Shown here: in pieces, positions 35,276-44,248 of the stretch
Layout: each line of letters starts with the position of its first letter
Position numbering within the stretch: the first letter of the stretch is position 1
Source of the DNA: Hyphomonadaceae bacterium UBA5336
GTDB lineage: Bacteria > Pseudomonadota > Alphaproteobacteria > Caulobacterales > Hyphomonadaceae
Assembly (NCBI GenBank): GCA_002408125.1
Contig: DHQO01000004.1
Location: 56,137-120,136, forward strand
Reading direction: 5' to 3'
Length of the DNA stretch: 64,000 nt
Translations under genes and position numbers: made by a program
Notes under the pieces: generated by a model
Told to the model about the DNA's origin: nothing
Database searches by the model: none
What the model saw: only the letters and a program-made list of their open reading frames with translations

Positions 35276-36274
35276 TTACGCGCTTTCGGCCTGGTTGAAC
35301 TCGCCATAGGGGCGGAAGCGCCAGAGATAGGTCGGTACGATGGCCTCCACGCTTTCCGGCTCGGTGATGCCAAGATCGGCCAGCCCCAGCGCACCCTCGG
35401 CGACCACATTGTCGGCCTTCAGCATGTCGATCTGGTCGCCGGTGATCGGCGGTGCGCCGAAGAACAGCCGCATCATCGGGATACGGAACACGGCGCCGGT
35501 CAGCAGGGCGAAGGGCTTCATCGCCAGGAAGGGCACCGGCAGTTTCAGCCGGCGGCGATCCGTCACCTCGAAGATATAGTCATAGATCTCGCGGAAGCTG
35601 TAAGTGCGCGGCCCGCCGAGCTCATAGGTCTTGCCCGCGGCTTCTTCCAGCGTGGCGGCGGCCACGATCGCCCGGGCCACATCGCCGGCATAGACCGGCT
35701 GGAACCGGGTCTTGCCGCCACCGATCAGGGGCATCACCGGCAGGGCATGCATCACCGGCCAGCAGGCCATGGAGGCGAACTTGTTGAAGAACTGGTCTTC
35801 CGGGCCGAACACCACTGACGGGCGCAGGATCACTGCGCCGGGGAAGGCCTCGCGCACGGCGGCCTCGCCTTCGGCCTTGGTGCGCGCATAATCCGCCTTG
35901 CTGGCGGCATCGGCGCCGATGGCGCTCATATGCACCAGCCGCGAGACCCCGGCTGCACGGGCGGCCTCGGCCACGGCTTTTGCGCCGGCATCCTGGGTTG
36001 CCTCAAAGGTCTGCTTGCCGGCCTCGAACAGGACCCCGACCAGGTTGACCACCACATCGGCGCCTTCAACCGCACGCGCCAGCGAGGCCGGGCTGCGCAC
36101 ATTGGCCTGGACCAGGTCGACCCAGCCCGGCAGGCCGGCCACCTTCACATCCTGGGCGACATTCGGCCGGCGGCAGGCCACGCGCACGCGCCAGCCGGCT
36201 TCCACGAAAGCGCGCGCGGCATAGCGTCCGATAAAGCCCGAGCCGCCGATGAGGGTGACAAGTCCTTTGGCCAT
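35276..36274 (-). CDS. NDUFA9-like NAD(P)-binding oxidoreductase (complex I accessory-type)
   Basis: A 332-aa atypical SDR. GGSGFIGRYAARAFVEAGW is the nucleotide-binding motif; RLVHMSAIGADAAS and YARTKAEGEAAVREAFP hold the SDR catalytic region; ILRPSVVFGPEDQFFNKFA is a hallmark of the complex I NDUFA9 family. Alphaproteobacterial members are related to mitochondrial NDUFA9, but a role in complex I of this organism is inferred. It is convergent with HxlR by 8 nt. Confidence 0.85.
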   Translation of the reverse strand: MAKGLVTLIGGSGFIGRYAARAFVEAGWRVRVACRRPNVAQDVKVAGLPGWVDLVQANVRSPASLARAVEGADVVVNLVGVLFEAGKQTFEATQDAGAKAVAEAARAAGVSRLVHMSAIGADAASKADYARTKAEGEAAVREAFPGAVILRPSVVFGPEDQFFNKFASMACWPVMHALPVMPLIGGGKTRFQPVYAGDVARAIVAAATLEEAAGKTYELGGPRTYSFREIYDYIFEVTDRRRLKLPVPFLAMKPFALLTGAVFRIPMMRLFFGAPPITGDQIDMLKADNVVAEGALGLADLGITEPESVEAIVPTYLWRFRPYGEFNQAESA

Positions 36275-36545
36275 GATCTGCCTGTCTTTGCTAGGGATTC
36301 GAAGGGTCTTTCTGGCGTGTGGCACGCCTGCGCCGCCCTGTCCATGCGGCCCGCCGCCCTAGGCTGTTTCAGGGCGTCCTGCTACCGTCTGGCTCAGCGC
36401 TACCGGGCGCCCCCGGCGCCCCAGCCGGACACGCCAGACAAGCGCGCCATCCCATGTTGGCCTCCGCATGCGTCCCGTTTCATTACCCAAGCGTAACCAT
36501 AACCATGCGACATTGCATTTCAATCGGTATATTCGCATTCTCCTT

Positions 36546-36559
36546 CTGCAAGTTTGCAG
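36546..36559. promoter_or_regulatory. Palindrome at the LysR start
   Basis: A perfect 14-bp palindrome ctgcaa-gt-ttgcag overlaps the ribosome-binding site and lies 8 nt before the ATG; it could mediate autoregulation. The remaining 36275-36545 holds no convincing gene. Confidence 0.35.
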
Positions 36560-36566
36560 GATACTC

Positions 36567-37412
36567 ATGAACTGGAACGATCTGCGATATGTCCTGGCCA
36601 TTGCACGGGGCGGCACACTGAGCGCTGCGGCGGCGAATTTGGGAGTTGACCAGACGACTGTCGGGCGGCGTCTGAATGCGCTGGAAGACCAGCTCGGCAC
36701 ACCGCTTTTTCTGCGCAGCCGGCAAGGCTTCGTGCCGACAGAAACCGGCGATGCCATTCTCGACGAGATCGAGCTTATGGAAACCGCCGCCCTCCGGTTC
36801 GGCGACAAGGTCGGCCGCGAGCGCCAGCGCCCGTCCGGCACCGTGCGCATTGCCACCATGCCCTGGATCCTGTCACACCTCATCGCCCCGGCCCTGCCGA
36901 ACTTTGTCGCGCGCTATCCCGAGATCGAGGTGCAGGGCCTGGCGGATCTGCGCGACCGCTCGCTCAGTCGCAAGGAAGCCGAGATGAGCCTGCGCTTCGA
37001 GCTCAAGCCTCGGGGACGGGAAATCGAACGCCCGCTCGCCGAGGTGCCCTATTCGGTCTATATCCGCGCGGACCGGGATCCGGACGAGACGCCCTGGGCA
37101 GGATCGGTGATCGACTTCGGACGGTTTGTCCCGCAATCCTGGTTCGATACCATGCTCGCGCGGGAGAACCGCACCGCCGCCTTCCGCTCCGACGATGCCG
37201 GCATCCTCTACAGTGCGGTGCGGTCCGGCGCGGTAAAATGCCTGTTGCCGGATGTGCTGGCCGCGCGCGATCCGGCGCTGGTCCGGCTTACCGAGGGTCC
37301 GCCGGACCTGGTGCGCACCCTGCGCGTGCTCATCCATCCCGATATCGAGCCGCTCGCGCGCGTGCAGTGCGTGCTGGACTGGCTCGCAGAGGCCTTCACG
37401 TTCGGGACATGA
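36567..37412 (+). CDS. LysR-family transcriptional regulator
   Basis: A 281-aa regulator starting MNWNDLRYVLAIARGGTLSAAAANLGVDQTT, the LysR winged helix-turn-helix (about 3-60), followed by a periplasmic-binding-like effector domain beginning VRIATMPWILSHLIAPALPNF. gcagga precedes the ATG. Effector and targets are unknown. It is 65 nt before the phosphopantetheinyl transferase on the same strand, so it might influence that gene. Confidence 0.92.
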   Translation: MNWNDLRYVLAIARGGTLSAAAANLGVDQTTVGRRLNALEDQLGTPLFLRSRQGFVPTETGDAILDEIELMETAALRFGDKVGRERQRPSGTVRIATMPWILSHLIAPALPNFVARYPEIEVQGLADLRDRSLSRKEAEMSLRFELKPRGREIERPLAEVPYSVYIRADRDPDETPWAGSVIDFGRFVPQSWFDTMLARENRTAAFRSDDAGILYSAVRSGAVKCLLPDVLAARDPALVRLTEGPPDLVRTLRVLIHPDIEPLARVQCVLDWLAEAFTFGT

Positions 37413-37477
37413 GGCTGGCAGGCTCGGAATCTGCCTCTATAAGTCACCGACAGCGACAGCTCTGACGGGGAAAGCGA

Positions 37478-38200
37478 TTGATCGGCCGGGATATCCTGCC
37501 TGCGTTCTCCGCGCCCATCCGCGACGGCCTGATATCGGCCGGGCTCGTCGATCATGCCGCATGGCGGGCGGGGCATATGGGAAAGACGATCCTCACGCCC
37601 GAAGAGCAGGCACGCGTTGCGAAACTGCGCGGCGCGGACCGGCGGGCCAATCTGGACGCCGTGCTTGCCGCACGCCGCGCCTGGCTGGCCGAGCAGCTTG
37701 GCGTTGCCCCCGATGACATCCGGCTGGACCGCCAGGCCGAGGGCGCTCCGGTATTGCGTGCACCTGAAGCGCGGGCGGTATCCTTCTCCCGCTCCGGCAC
37801 GGTCTCCGCCCTGGCAATCGGGCGGGACGCGCGCGCCTTTGGCCTCGACGTCGAACAGATCCGCGAGATGGACCCTGCCGCCTCGCTCGGCATGGTCTGC
37901 CTGCCCGAGGAGGCTGCGGCGGTGGCAGACGTGATCGCTGCTGCGCCCCGCGAGCCGCGCTTCCTGCGGCTCTGGACCCTGAAAGAGGCGGTGCTGAAGG
38001 CGACAGGGCGCGGTTTTCGCGCCGATGCCCAGAAAGTGCACCTTGCCCCGGACATGCTCACCTGGCCGGGCCCGCACATCATCCGGCATGAAGGCACCGG
38101 CATCTATCTCGCCGAATGGATGGAAGCCGATGGTTGTGTGCTCGCCCTGGCTCAGGCGCCGCGCTCAAACACCCGCACGCACATCGGGCCGACCTCGTAG
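37478..38200 (+). CDS. 4'-phosphopantetheinyl transferase (Sfp type)
   Basis: A 240-aa enzyme that transfers phosphopantetheine from CoA to a carrier-protein serine. Motifs are GLDVEQIR (D124, E126 for Mg) and WTLKEAVLKATGRGF (W166, K169, E170), the WxxKEA signature. Translation likely begins at TTG 37478, just after GGGGAAAG. Its position beside the synthase genes, tail-to-tail with a 49-bp overlap of the 2031-aa KS-CLF-AT-DH gene, makes it the probable activator of the two ACP domains, equivalent to PfaE. Confidence 0.88.
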   Translation: MIGRDILPAFSAPIRDGLISAGLVDHAAWRAGHMGKTILTPEEQARVAKLRGADRRANLDAVLAARRAWLAEQLGVAPDDIRLDRQAEGAPVLRAPEARAVSFSRSGTVSALAIGRDARAFGLDVEQIREMDPAASLGMVCLPEEAAAVADVIAAAPREPRFLRLWTLKEAVLKATGRGFRADAQKVHLAPDMLTWPGPHIIRHEGTGIYLAEWMEADGCVLALAQAPRSNTRTHIGPTS

Positions 38201-41200
38201 ACGCGCAGCCCGTCGCGCCACAGGCTCCCGCGTGCAGTGACCAGAAGGCTCGCTTCGTCTTCCTCCAGTGACAGGATCTCCATCATGGTCACCACCTCTT
38301 TCATCTCCGGTGTGACCTGGCCACGATAGCTCCACTTGACCGGTGCATTGGTGGCGAGCGTCTCGATGTGCGGGCGGGTCATACCGGCGGTGAGCCCCTT
38401 CAGGTGCACGGCGCGCATGAGCAGCTGGCAGAGCGCATCGAGGCCCAGCGAGCCCGGCTGGACCGGGTCGCCGAAAAAGTGTGCCTTGAAATACCAGGCA
38501 TGCGGGTCGACCGCCTGGCGCCCGCGAATGAGGCCGAGCCCAGCCTCTCCGCCCTCAGGATCGAAGAAGTCGACCTCATCCAGCATGCGCAGCTGCCCGC
38601 CGGGCAGGCGCTTGTCGTACTTGCGGATCGAGACGCGTTTGGAGGCCGGTTCCAGCGCGGCGGAAAAATGCGGCTTGTCCGGCAGGCCGGCCTGGCGCGC
38701 CAGGGCGCCGGCGGGGAAGAAGCCGAACTGGGTTTTCAGGTCCAGGACACGCTCCCCATCCCCGGTATCGACAGCAAGCTCGAAGCTGACAATCGTCATC
38801 GGCCCGACGCGGGAAAAGGCCGACAGGCGCGAATTCACCACCAAAAGGCCCGTTTCGGGTGTGATTTCGTGGAAAAGTTGCCCGTCGCCCTCCAGATTGC
38901 GGAAGCGCAGATCGCCCGACAGCGCAAAGCCGCAATGGCTCGCCAGCCAGCCGCAGGGCTGTAGTGCGATCTCCGACAATACGGCGAACGGCATGGTGCC
39001 ATTGCGATTGTCGGTGAAGTACCAGGCTTCAGGCGGGACATCATATTCGGTGCGCACCGAGGCGCCGACTTCCGGTGTGCCGGGCCGGGTGGAAACATCG
39101 GTGATCCGCGAGATCATGTGATAGGGCGGCTGGGGCAGGCGCGGGACGATCCCTTCACTGTCGAAGCGGTCATACATCGCCCCGAAGGCGGCAGACGGCG
39201 CGCCATTGGCACAGTCGAGCAGCGCGGCCTGATCGCCCCGGCTCTCGCCTGCCGGGCCGATGCGCAGGGGCTCTGTATCCACGCGCGGGGCCGGCCAGTT
39301 CCGGCGCAGGCGCAGGCCGAAGCGCGGGCAGTAGAAGACTTTCCGCCCGTCGCTGGAGGCCAGCAGCGCGGCGAAGATCATGGGGCTTTCGCCATCGACC
39401 ACCTCATCCACGAAGACCTCATAGGTCACCTCGTGATCTCCATCCGGGATCACCTGCCCCCGGCAGATGAATTCAGCCGTCTCGCCCGGCGCGGGTTCGA
39501 AGACGAAGCCGTCGCGTTCGATGGTCAGGCCAAGCGCGGCAGCGTGAAACTCCAGCGCCTGCACGGCGGCTTCGGCCATCAGCGTGCCGGGCATGCATGG
39601 GTCGCCATGGAAATGGCCGTCATAGAACCAGGCGTCTTTCGGCACGCTGGCGCGCGCCTTCAGGTATCCCCGTCCCCAGGGGCCGCCCCCGGGTTCGAAC
39701 ACCTCGACCTCGTCGAAGAAATCGAGTTTGCCATGCGGGAGGTGCGCCGGGCGGGACTGGGCCGCGAGTGCCTCAAAGCCAGGCCCGAAGCAGAACAGCC
39801 CATCGCCTGCGCGCCAAGCGAGCACTTCCTCGCGCGAGAAAGCCCGTTTCGCACTGGCGTGGCTTGGTGCGAAAGGTGCGGGCTCCGCCGTTGGCGGGTC
39901 TTCCTTCGCCGCATCCCAGGCAAGGCCCTTGCCTGCGGCAAGCTCATCATCGGTGAAGAAGCCCGCCTGCCCGTTGCGCACGGAGAAGACACGCCGCTCA
40001 CCGACGCGGCAGTCATACTGGAAGAAGAACATGCGCACGCCGGCCAGCGTGGCATGCCCGATGATCTCGATCTGGAAGCGCAGCGTGTCGCCGGGTTCGG
40101 GCAGGCCGCCTTCATGGAAGGTGATCTCGCAGCCGAGCAGGCGGTAGACGCGCTTGTCTGCATTCTTGAAGTCCGCGCCCATCCAGCCGATCAGCGTCAG
40201 GTCGGCCTGACCGCATTCGATCAGCGGGCCGGGGCGGATACGGCCTGTATGGATGTGCCAGTCCTCGGTTTTGAGGTCCGTCTCGGTCCAGATCACACCG
40301 AGGCTTTCCACGCCGGCTTCGGCATCAATGCCCGTCACGCGGTCGACCAGAAGCAGTGGCGCGGCCGGCAGGCGGACCTGGCGCTTGAAGGCGTCCTGCC
40401 GTTCGAACTCCGGTCCGAAAAACGCCGACATCTTCCCGCGCGTGGAGGCCTCGATGGCCGGCCGGTTCCAGTGCGGGCCGACGGGATGCCGGGGCGCGAG
40501 CGGCTCAGTACCACTGTTCACCTTGCGCGGCCGCGCCGGGGGGGTGTCGGGCGGCGGAGCCGGGAAGGTGGTGGGCGCAGTGGAGGGCGCAGCGTTGGCG
40601 AAACTCACGGATATGTCCGGCAGGTCCGGCGCAGCTGGCATGATGCGCGGGGTCTTGAGCTTGGGCACAACCGGCTTTGCGTAGGGCACAGGCCGCTCCA
40701 GCGGAGGCTTGGAGAGCGGCGGGCGTTGCAGCTTTCGCGCGGCGCCGAGGCGCTCGGCGAGCCGTTCGATGTTCAGGTTCCGGCCCTCAGCGAAAAGGGC
40801 GGCGGCCACTTCTGCCAGATGGGCGAGATCGCCGCGATCGGTGCGGTCCGTGGCGATTGCATGGTGTGCGCGCCCGGCGAGGATCTCGCCGACAGAGCGG
40901 GTGAGCGTGTCGCGCGGCCCAAGCTCGACAAAGGTCCGCACGCCATCCGCCCAGGCCTGCTGCACCGTTTTCGGGAAGTCCACCGTGGCGACCGCCTGCG
41001 CCGTCAGCATCTCGGCGGCACTTTCCGAGGTTGGCGCATAGGCGCCGTGCACGGCATTCGCATAGAGCCGCACTGGTGAGCCCTCATGCATCTTCCGGGT
41101 GTGCAAGCGCCGCCAGGTCTCCTCGAAGGGTTTCATCGCCTCGGCATGGACGATGAGGTGCTGGTTCATCTTGGTGCCCACTCGCGGCCCGAGCGAGAGG

Positions 41201-44200
41201 CAAAGCGCCCGGCAAGCCTCGGCCGGGCCGCCGATCATGCAGTCCTGGCCAGAATAGATGATGGTGATCTCGACGCCGGGGTGATCCGGAAGCGCGGCGC
41301 GCACATCCGCAACCGGGGCCTGCACGCGCCAGTTCGTCCAGTCGGCCGGGACATTGTTGCCCCAGGCGGTTTGCGCCGTTTCGAACTGCCCGCCGAGATG
41401 GCGCTCATACATGGCCGCTTCGGAGATTTCCTCCAGCAGCGCGCCGGGATCGCGCCAGAAGCCGAAGGCAAAGAGCGCATTGCTCTCGCCGAGCGACAGG
41501 CCGAGGGCGGCATCGGGGGTCAACTCCAGAAGGTCGCGATAGAGCACGGCATGAGCCTGGCTCACCAGCGTGCCGGCGCAGAGCTGTTCGAACTCGGTGA
41601 GTTCGGCGGCGTTCAGCAGCGGTGCGATCTCTTCGGCCTTGCTGAACTGGGCAAGCCCCGCGCGTACTTCCGGGAAGGCCGTGAGCAGCCCGCGCGCCAT
41701 GCGCGGATAGACGGCTGCGGAACCGGTGAACATGAAGGCAAGCTCGCCGTCGGGCCGGCCTTCGCCATAAAAAATGCCCTCGCCGGCGGGCGTCTCATCA
41801 GCCTCCAGCGCTTCGGCAGAGGCAGCCTGGCGGGCCGCCATGTCCTCCGCGCTGGCGGCGATAATGGCGATGCGGCAGCGTCCACGTCCGCCGGTTTTGC
41901 CCCGGCCAAGGCGCGCGGCCAGCCGGCCCTTGTCCGGTGCGCTCGCCCAGAAGAGATGCGGGCCTGGCCGCAGCGGGTCGCCGAATGTGAGCGGCGCTGC
42001 GGGATGAAGCTGGATACGCCCGCCCCCGCCGGCGACTTTCAGTTTCGCGGCGGCCTTTTTCGGGTTCAGGATGAAGCTCGCGCCGGTTTCGCTGGTGCCC
42101 ATGCCTCGTGCGCTCAGCGCTGCCCTGAGCGCGGCGTCGAAGAGATGCTCTGCAACGGGCGCGGAACCGAAAACCGCGTCAAAATGAGAATTTCGCGGCG
42201 ATTTTGCAGGCTTCCAGTCCATCTTGCCGATGCTGGCAAAGATCGGATCGCCGGTTTTCTCCGCATCTGCGCGGCGCTTGAGTACCAGCGCGGCGGCAAG
42301 ATCGGCCGGACGGGTATCGGGGGCGAGTTCGGAGAGCGCCCGCGCGCGCACCGGTTCGGCGGCGAAATCGGCGGCGCTGACAATTGCCATGTCTAGATCG
42401 CCATTTCTGAGGGCGGCGACCGCGAGATCCAGGCCGGCAACGCCGGATGCCGACCCGGCAGAGATGGAAAAGCCCATGCCGTGATAGTCGCGGGCATAGG
42501 TGACGCGGTTGGCATGCATGTTGGCCATGGCGCCGAGCACGCGGGGGGCTTCCAGCGGCCGCGCGATGGCGTCCTGCCGGGCGCTGTAATCCGGCGCGGC
42601 GGGGTCGAGCCCGCAGAGCTGGGCCAGGCGCTCGCGCAGCAGCCAGCGCCCGGCATCGGCGGCGCACTCCATGGCCGCGAACACCCCGGTGCGGTCCGGC
42701 GCTGCGCCGGCGACATTGCAGAGGGCTTCCTCCACCGCTTCCAGCGTGGCGAGCTGGGCCGGTTCGGCCTGCATCAGGTCGTTCGGGGGCACCTTTGCAA
42801 GGCGCGGATCGGCGCCGATGGCGCTGCAGGGCGCGGCCGGACGGGCCGGCTGGTTCATCGCCCGGCGCATCACCGCATCCACCCCGCGATCGCTGCCCGC
42901 GCGCAGGCCGATGCCGCAGATGACGATCTCGTCCCCGCTGGGCTGGGCAGGCCGCGCAGGTGCCGGTCGGGCGGCGGGCTCATATTGCTCCAGGATCAGG
43001 TGGGCATTGTTGCCGCCAAAGCCGAAATTGCTGATCGCGGCGCGGCGGGGGCCGTCGCTTCGCACCCAGTCTTCCGGCGCCGTAAGGACACGCAGGCCCG
43101 TTTCTTCGACGGCCTTGATGGCCGGGCCGGCAAGCGGGGTTGGCGGCAGGGTTTCGCGCGCCATGGCGGCGGTGAGTTTCAGCAGGCTGGCGAGGCCAGC
43201 CGCCGTGATGAGATGGCCGGTATTGGCCTTCAGCGAACCGATGGCGAGGCCGTCTGAGCCGGTAAAGACCTGTCCCGCCGCGCGCACTTCCGTGCCGTCG
43301 CCGGTCGGCGTTCCGGTGGCGTGGCATTCCAGATAATCCACGCTGCCGGGCGCCAGGCCCGAGGCTGCCCAGGCGCGGGCCATGGCTTCGACCTGCCCGG
43401 TCTCGTCGGGCGCGAGCAGACCCTTGCGGCGCCCGTCATTGGAAAGGCCAATGCCACGGATGACCCCGCGCACTGGTTCGCCCTCTTGCACATCGGCGAG
43501 GCGCTTGAGCACCACGGCCACCGCGCCTTCGGACGGCACGAGCCCGTCGGCGCCCTGCACGAAGGGCCGTGAGCGCCCGGTGGGGCTCAGCGCCTGCAGC
43601 GCCTCGAAGCCGATATGCAGGATCAGATTGTCAGCCGCATTCACGCCCGCCACCAGAGCGCAGTCCACCTCACCGCGCCCCAGCCGCCGGCAGGCGATCT
43701 CAAGCGCATAGAGCGAGGAGGCGCAGGCGGCATCCAGCGCCAGTGCCGGCCCGGAAAGCCCGAGCGCCTCGGCGATCATCTGCGCAGGCAGAGAACTGTT
43801 CATGACAGCGCGCGGGTCCCCGGGCTCGGCTTCACCGGCCCAGACGCGCGCGGCATAGGCGGCATGGGCCCGGCTCGGATAGGAGAGATTGGCGAGATAG
43901 ACGCCCGCCCGGCCGGCCTTCACCTTCGGCGCGCCGGCCGCAGCCCAAGCCTCGCGTGCGGCATGCAGCGGCCAGGCGCAGACCGGGTCGAGCGCGACGC
44001 CGGTGCGAAGGGGCTCGGGCAGGCCTGACGGGTCGAAAACGCTGTCAAAGCCCGTCACCACGCCGGAGACATAGCGGCTCGCGGCCGCCTCGCCCGGGGT
44101 CAGCCCGAACGTGCCGGGCGGCACCGGGCCATAGAGCAGCCGGCCATCGGAGACGGCATCCCATAATGCATCCGGCGAAAGCGCGCCCGGCAGGACGCAG

Positions 44201-44247
44201 CCTTCCCCGATGATCGCGATCGGCTCGAAATCCGCCCCCCCGGCCAT
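38152..44247 (-). CDS. PUFA-synthase-like multidomain protein KS-CLF-AT-DH-DH
   Basis: A 2031-aa protein. Domain order: ketosynthase (about 8-430) with the triad C175 (DAACASS), H309 (ECHATGT) and H345; chain-length-factor KS (about 445-800) whose Cys position is S599 (SAGSASG), hence inactive; acyltransferase with S918 in GLSLGE; then FabA-like double hot-dog dehydratases with H1545 (GHFHGDPCMPG) and H1923 (AHFFGDPVQPG), alternating with catalytically silent hot dogs (such as NRNGTMPFAVLSE). This matches the third protein of myxobacterial/thraustochytrid PUFA synthases (KS-CLF-AT-DH). The start at 44247 is one base after the KR stop, indicating coupled translation. It probably iterates chain extension and dehydration with the upstream subunits. 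Confidence 0.88.
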   Translation of the reverse strand: MAGGADFEPIAIIGEGCVLPGALSPDALWDAVSDGRLLYGPVPPGTFGLTPGEAAASRYVSGVVTGFDSVFDPSGLPEPLRTGVALDPVCAWPLHAAREAWAAAGAPKVKAGRAGVYLANLSYPSRAHAAYAARVWAGEAEPGDPRAVMNSSLPAQMIAEALGLSGPALALDAACASSLYALEIACRRLGRGEVDCALVAGVNAADNLILHIGFEALQALSPTGRSRPFVQGADGLVPSEGAVAVVLKRLADVQEGEPVRGVIRGIGLSNDGRRKGLLAPDETGQVEAMARAWAASGLAPGSVDYLECHATGTPTGDGTEVRAAGQVFTGSDGLAIGSLKANTGHLITAAGLASLLKLTAAMARETLPPTPLAGPAIKAVEETGLRVLTAPEDWVRSDGPRRAAISNFGFGGNNAHLILEQYEPAARPAPARPAQPSGDEIVICGIGLRAGSDRGVDAVMRRAMNQPARPAAPCSAIGADPRLAKVPPNDLMQAEPAQLATLEAVEEALCNVAGAAPDRTGVFAAMECAADAGRWLLRERLAQLCGLDPAAPDYSARQDAIARPLEAPRVLGAMANMHANRVTYARDYHGMGFSISAGSASGVAGLDLAVAALRNGDLDMAIVSAADFAAEPVRARALSELAPDTRPADLAAALVLKRRADAEKTGDPIFASIGKMDWKPAKSPRNSHFDAVFGSAPVAEHLFDAALRAALSARGMGTSETGASFILNPKKAAAKLKVAGGGGRIQLHPAAPLTFGDPLRPGPHLFWASAPDKGRLAARLGRGKTGGRGRCRIAIIAASAEDMAARQAASAEALEADETPAGEGIFYGEGRPDGELAFMFTGSAAVYPRMARGLLTAFPEVRAGLAQFSKAEEIAPLLNAAELTEFEQLCAGTLVSQAHAVLYRDLLELTPDAALGLSLGESNALFAFGFWRDPGALLEEISEAAMYERHLGGQFETAQTAWGNNVPADWTNWRVQAPVADVRAALPDHPGVEITIIYSGQDCMIGGPAEACRALCLSLGPRVGTKMNQHLIVHAEAMKPFEETWRRLHTRKMHEGSPVRLYANAVHGAYAPTSESAAEMLTAQAVATVDFPKTVQQAWADGVRTFVELGPRDTLTRSVGEILAGRAHHAIATDRTDRGDLAHLAEVAAALFAEGRNLNIERLAERLGAARKLQRPPLSKPPLERPVPYAKPVVPKLKTPRIMPAAPDLPDISVSFANAAPSTAPTTFPAPPPDTPPARPRKVNSGTEPLAPRHPVGPHWNRPAIEASTRGKMSAFFGPEFERQDAFKRQVRLPAAPLLLVDRVTGIDAEAGVESLGVIWTETDLKTEDWHIHTGRIRPGPLIECGQADLTLIGWMGADFKNADKRVYRLLGCEITFHEGGLPEPGDTLRFQIEIIGHATLAGVRMFFFQYDCRVGERRVFSVRNGQAGFFTDDELAAGKGLAWDAAKEDPPTAEPAPFAPSHASAKRAFSREEVLAWRAGDGLFCFGPGFEALAAQSRPAHLPHGKLDFFDEVEVFEPGGGPWGRGYLKARASVPKDAWFYDGHFHGDPCMPGTLMAEAAVQALEFHAAALGLTIERDGFVFEPAPGETAEFICRGQVIPDGDHEVTYEVFVDEVVDGESPMIFAALLASSDGRKVFYCPRFGLRLRRNWPAPRVDTEPLRIGPAGESRGDQAALLDCANGAPSAAFGAMYDRFDSEGIVPRLPQPPYHMISRITDVSTRPGTPEVGASVRTEYDVPPEAWYFTDNRNGTMPFAVLSEIALQPCGWLASHCGFALSGDLRFRNLEGDGQLFHEITPETGLLVVNSRLSAFSRVGPMTIVSFELAVDTGDGERVLDLKTQFGFFPAGALARQAGLPDKPHFSAALEPASKRVSIRKYDKRLPGGQLRMLDEVDFFDPEGGEAGLGLIRGRQAVDPHAWYFKAHFFGDPVQPGSLGLDALCQLLMRAVHLKGLTAGMTRPHIETLATNAPVKWSYRGQVTPEMKEVVTMMEILSLEEDEASLLVTARGSLWRDGLRVYEVGPMCVRVFERGA

Positions 44248-44248
44248 T

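Noticed and set aside
38368..42396. Several plus-strand frames of 200-650 codons antisense to the KS-CLF-AT-DH gene
   Set aside because: The minus-strand frame carries all catalytic motifs in order; the others are shadows.
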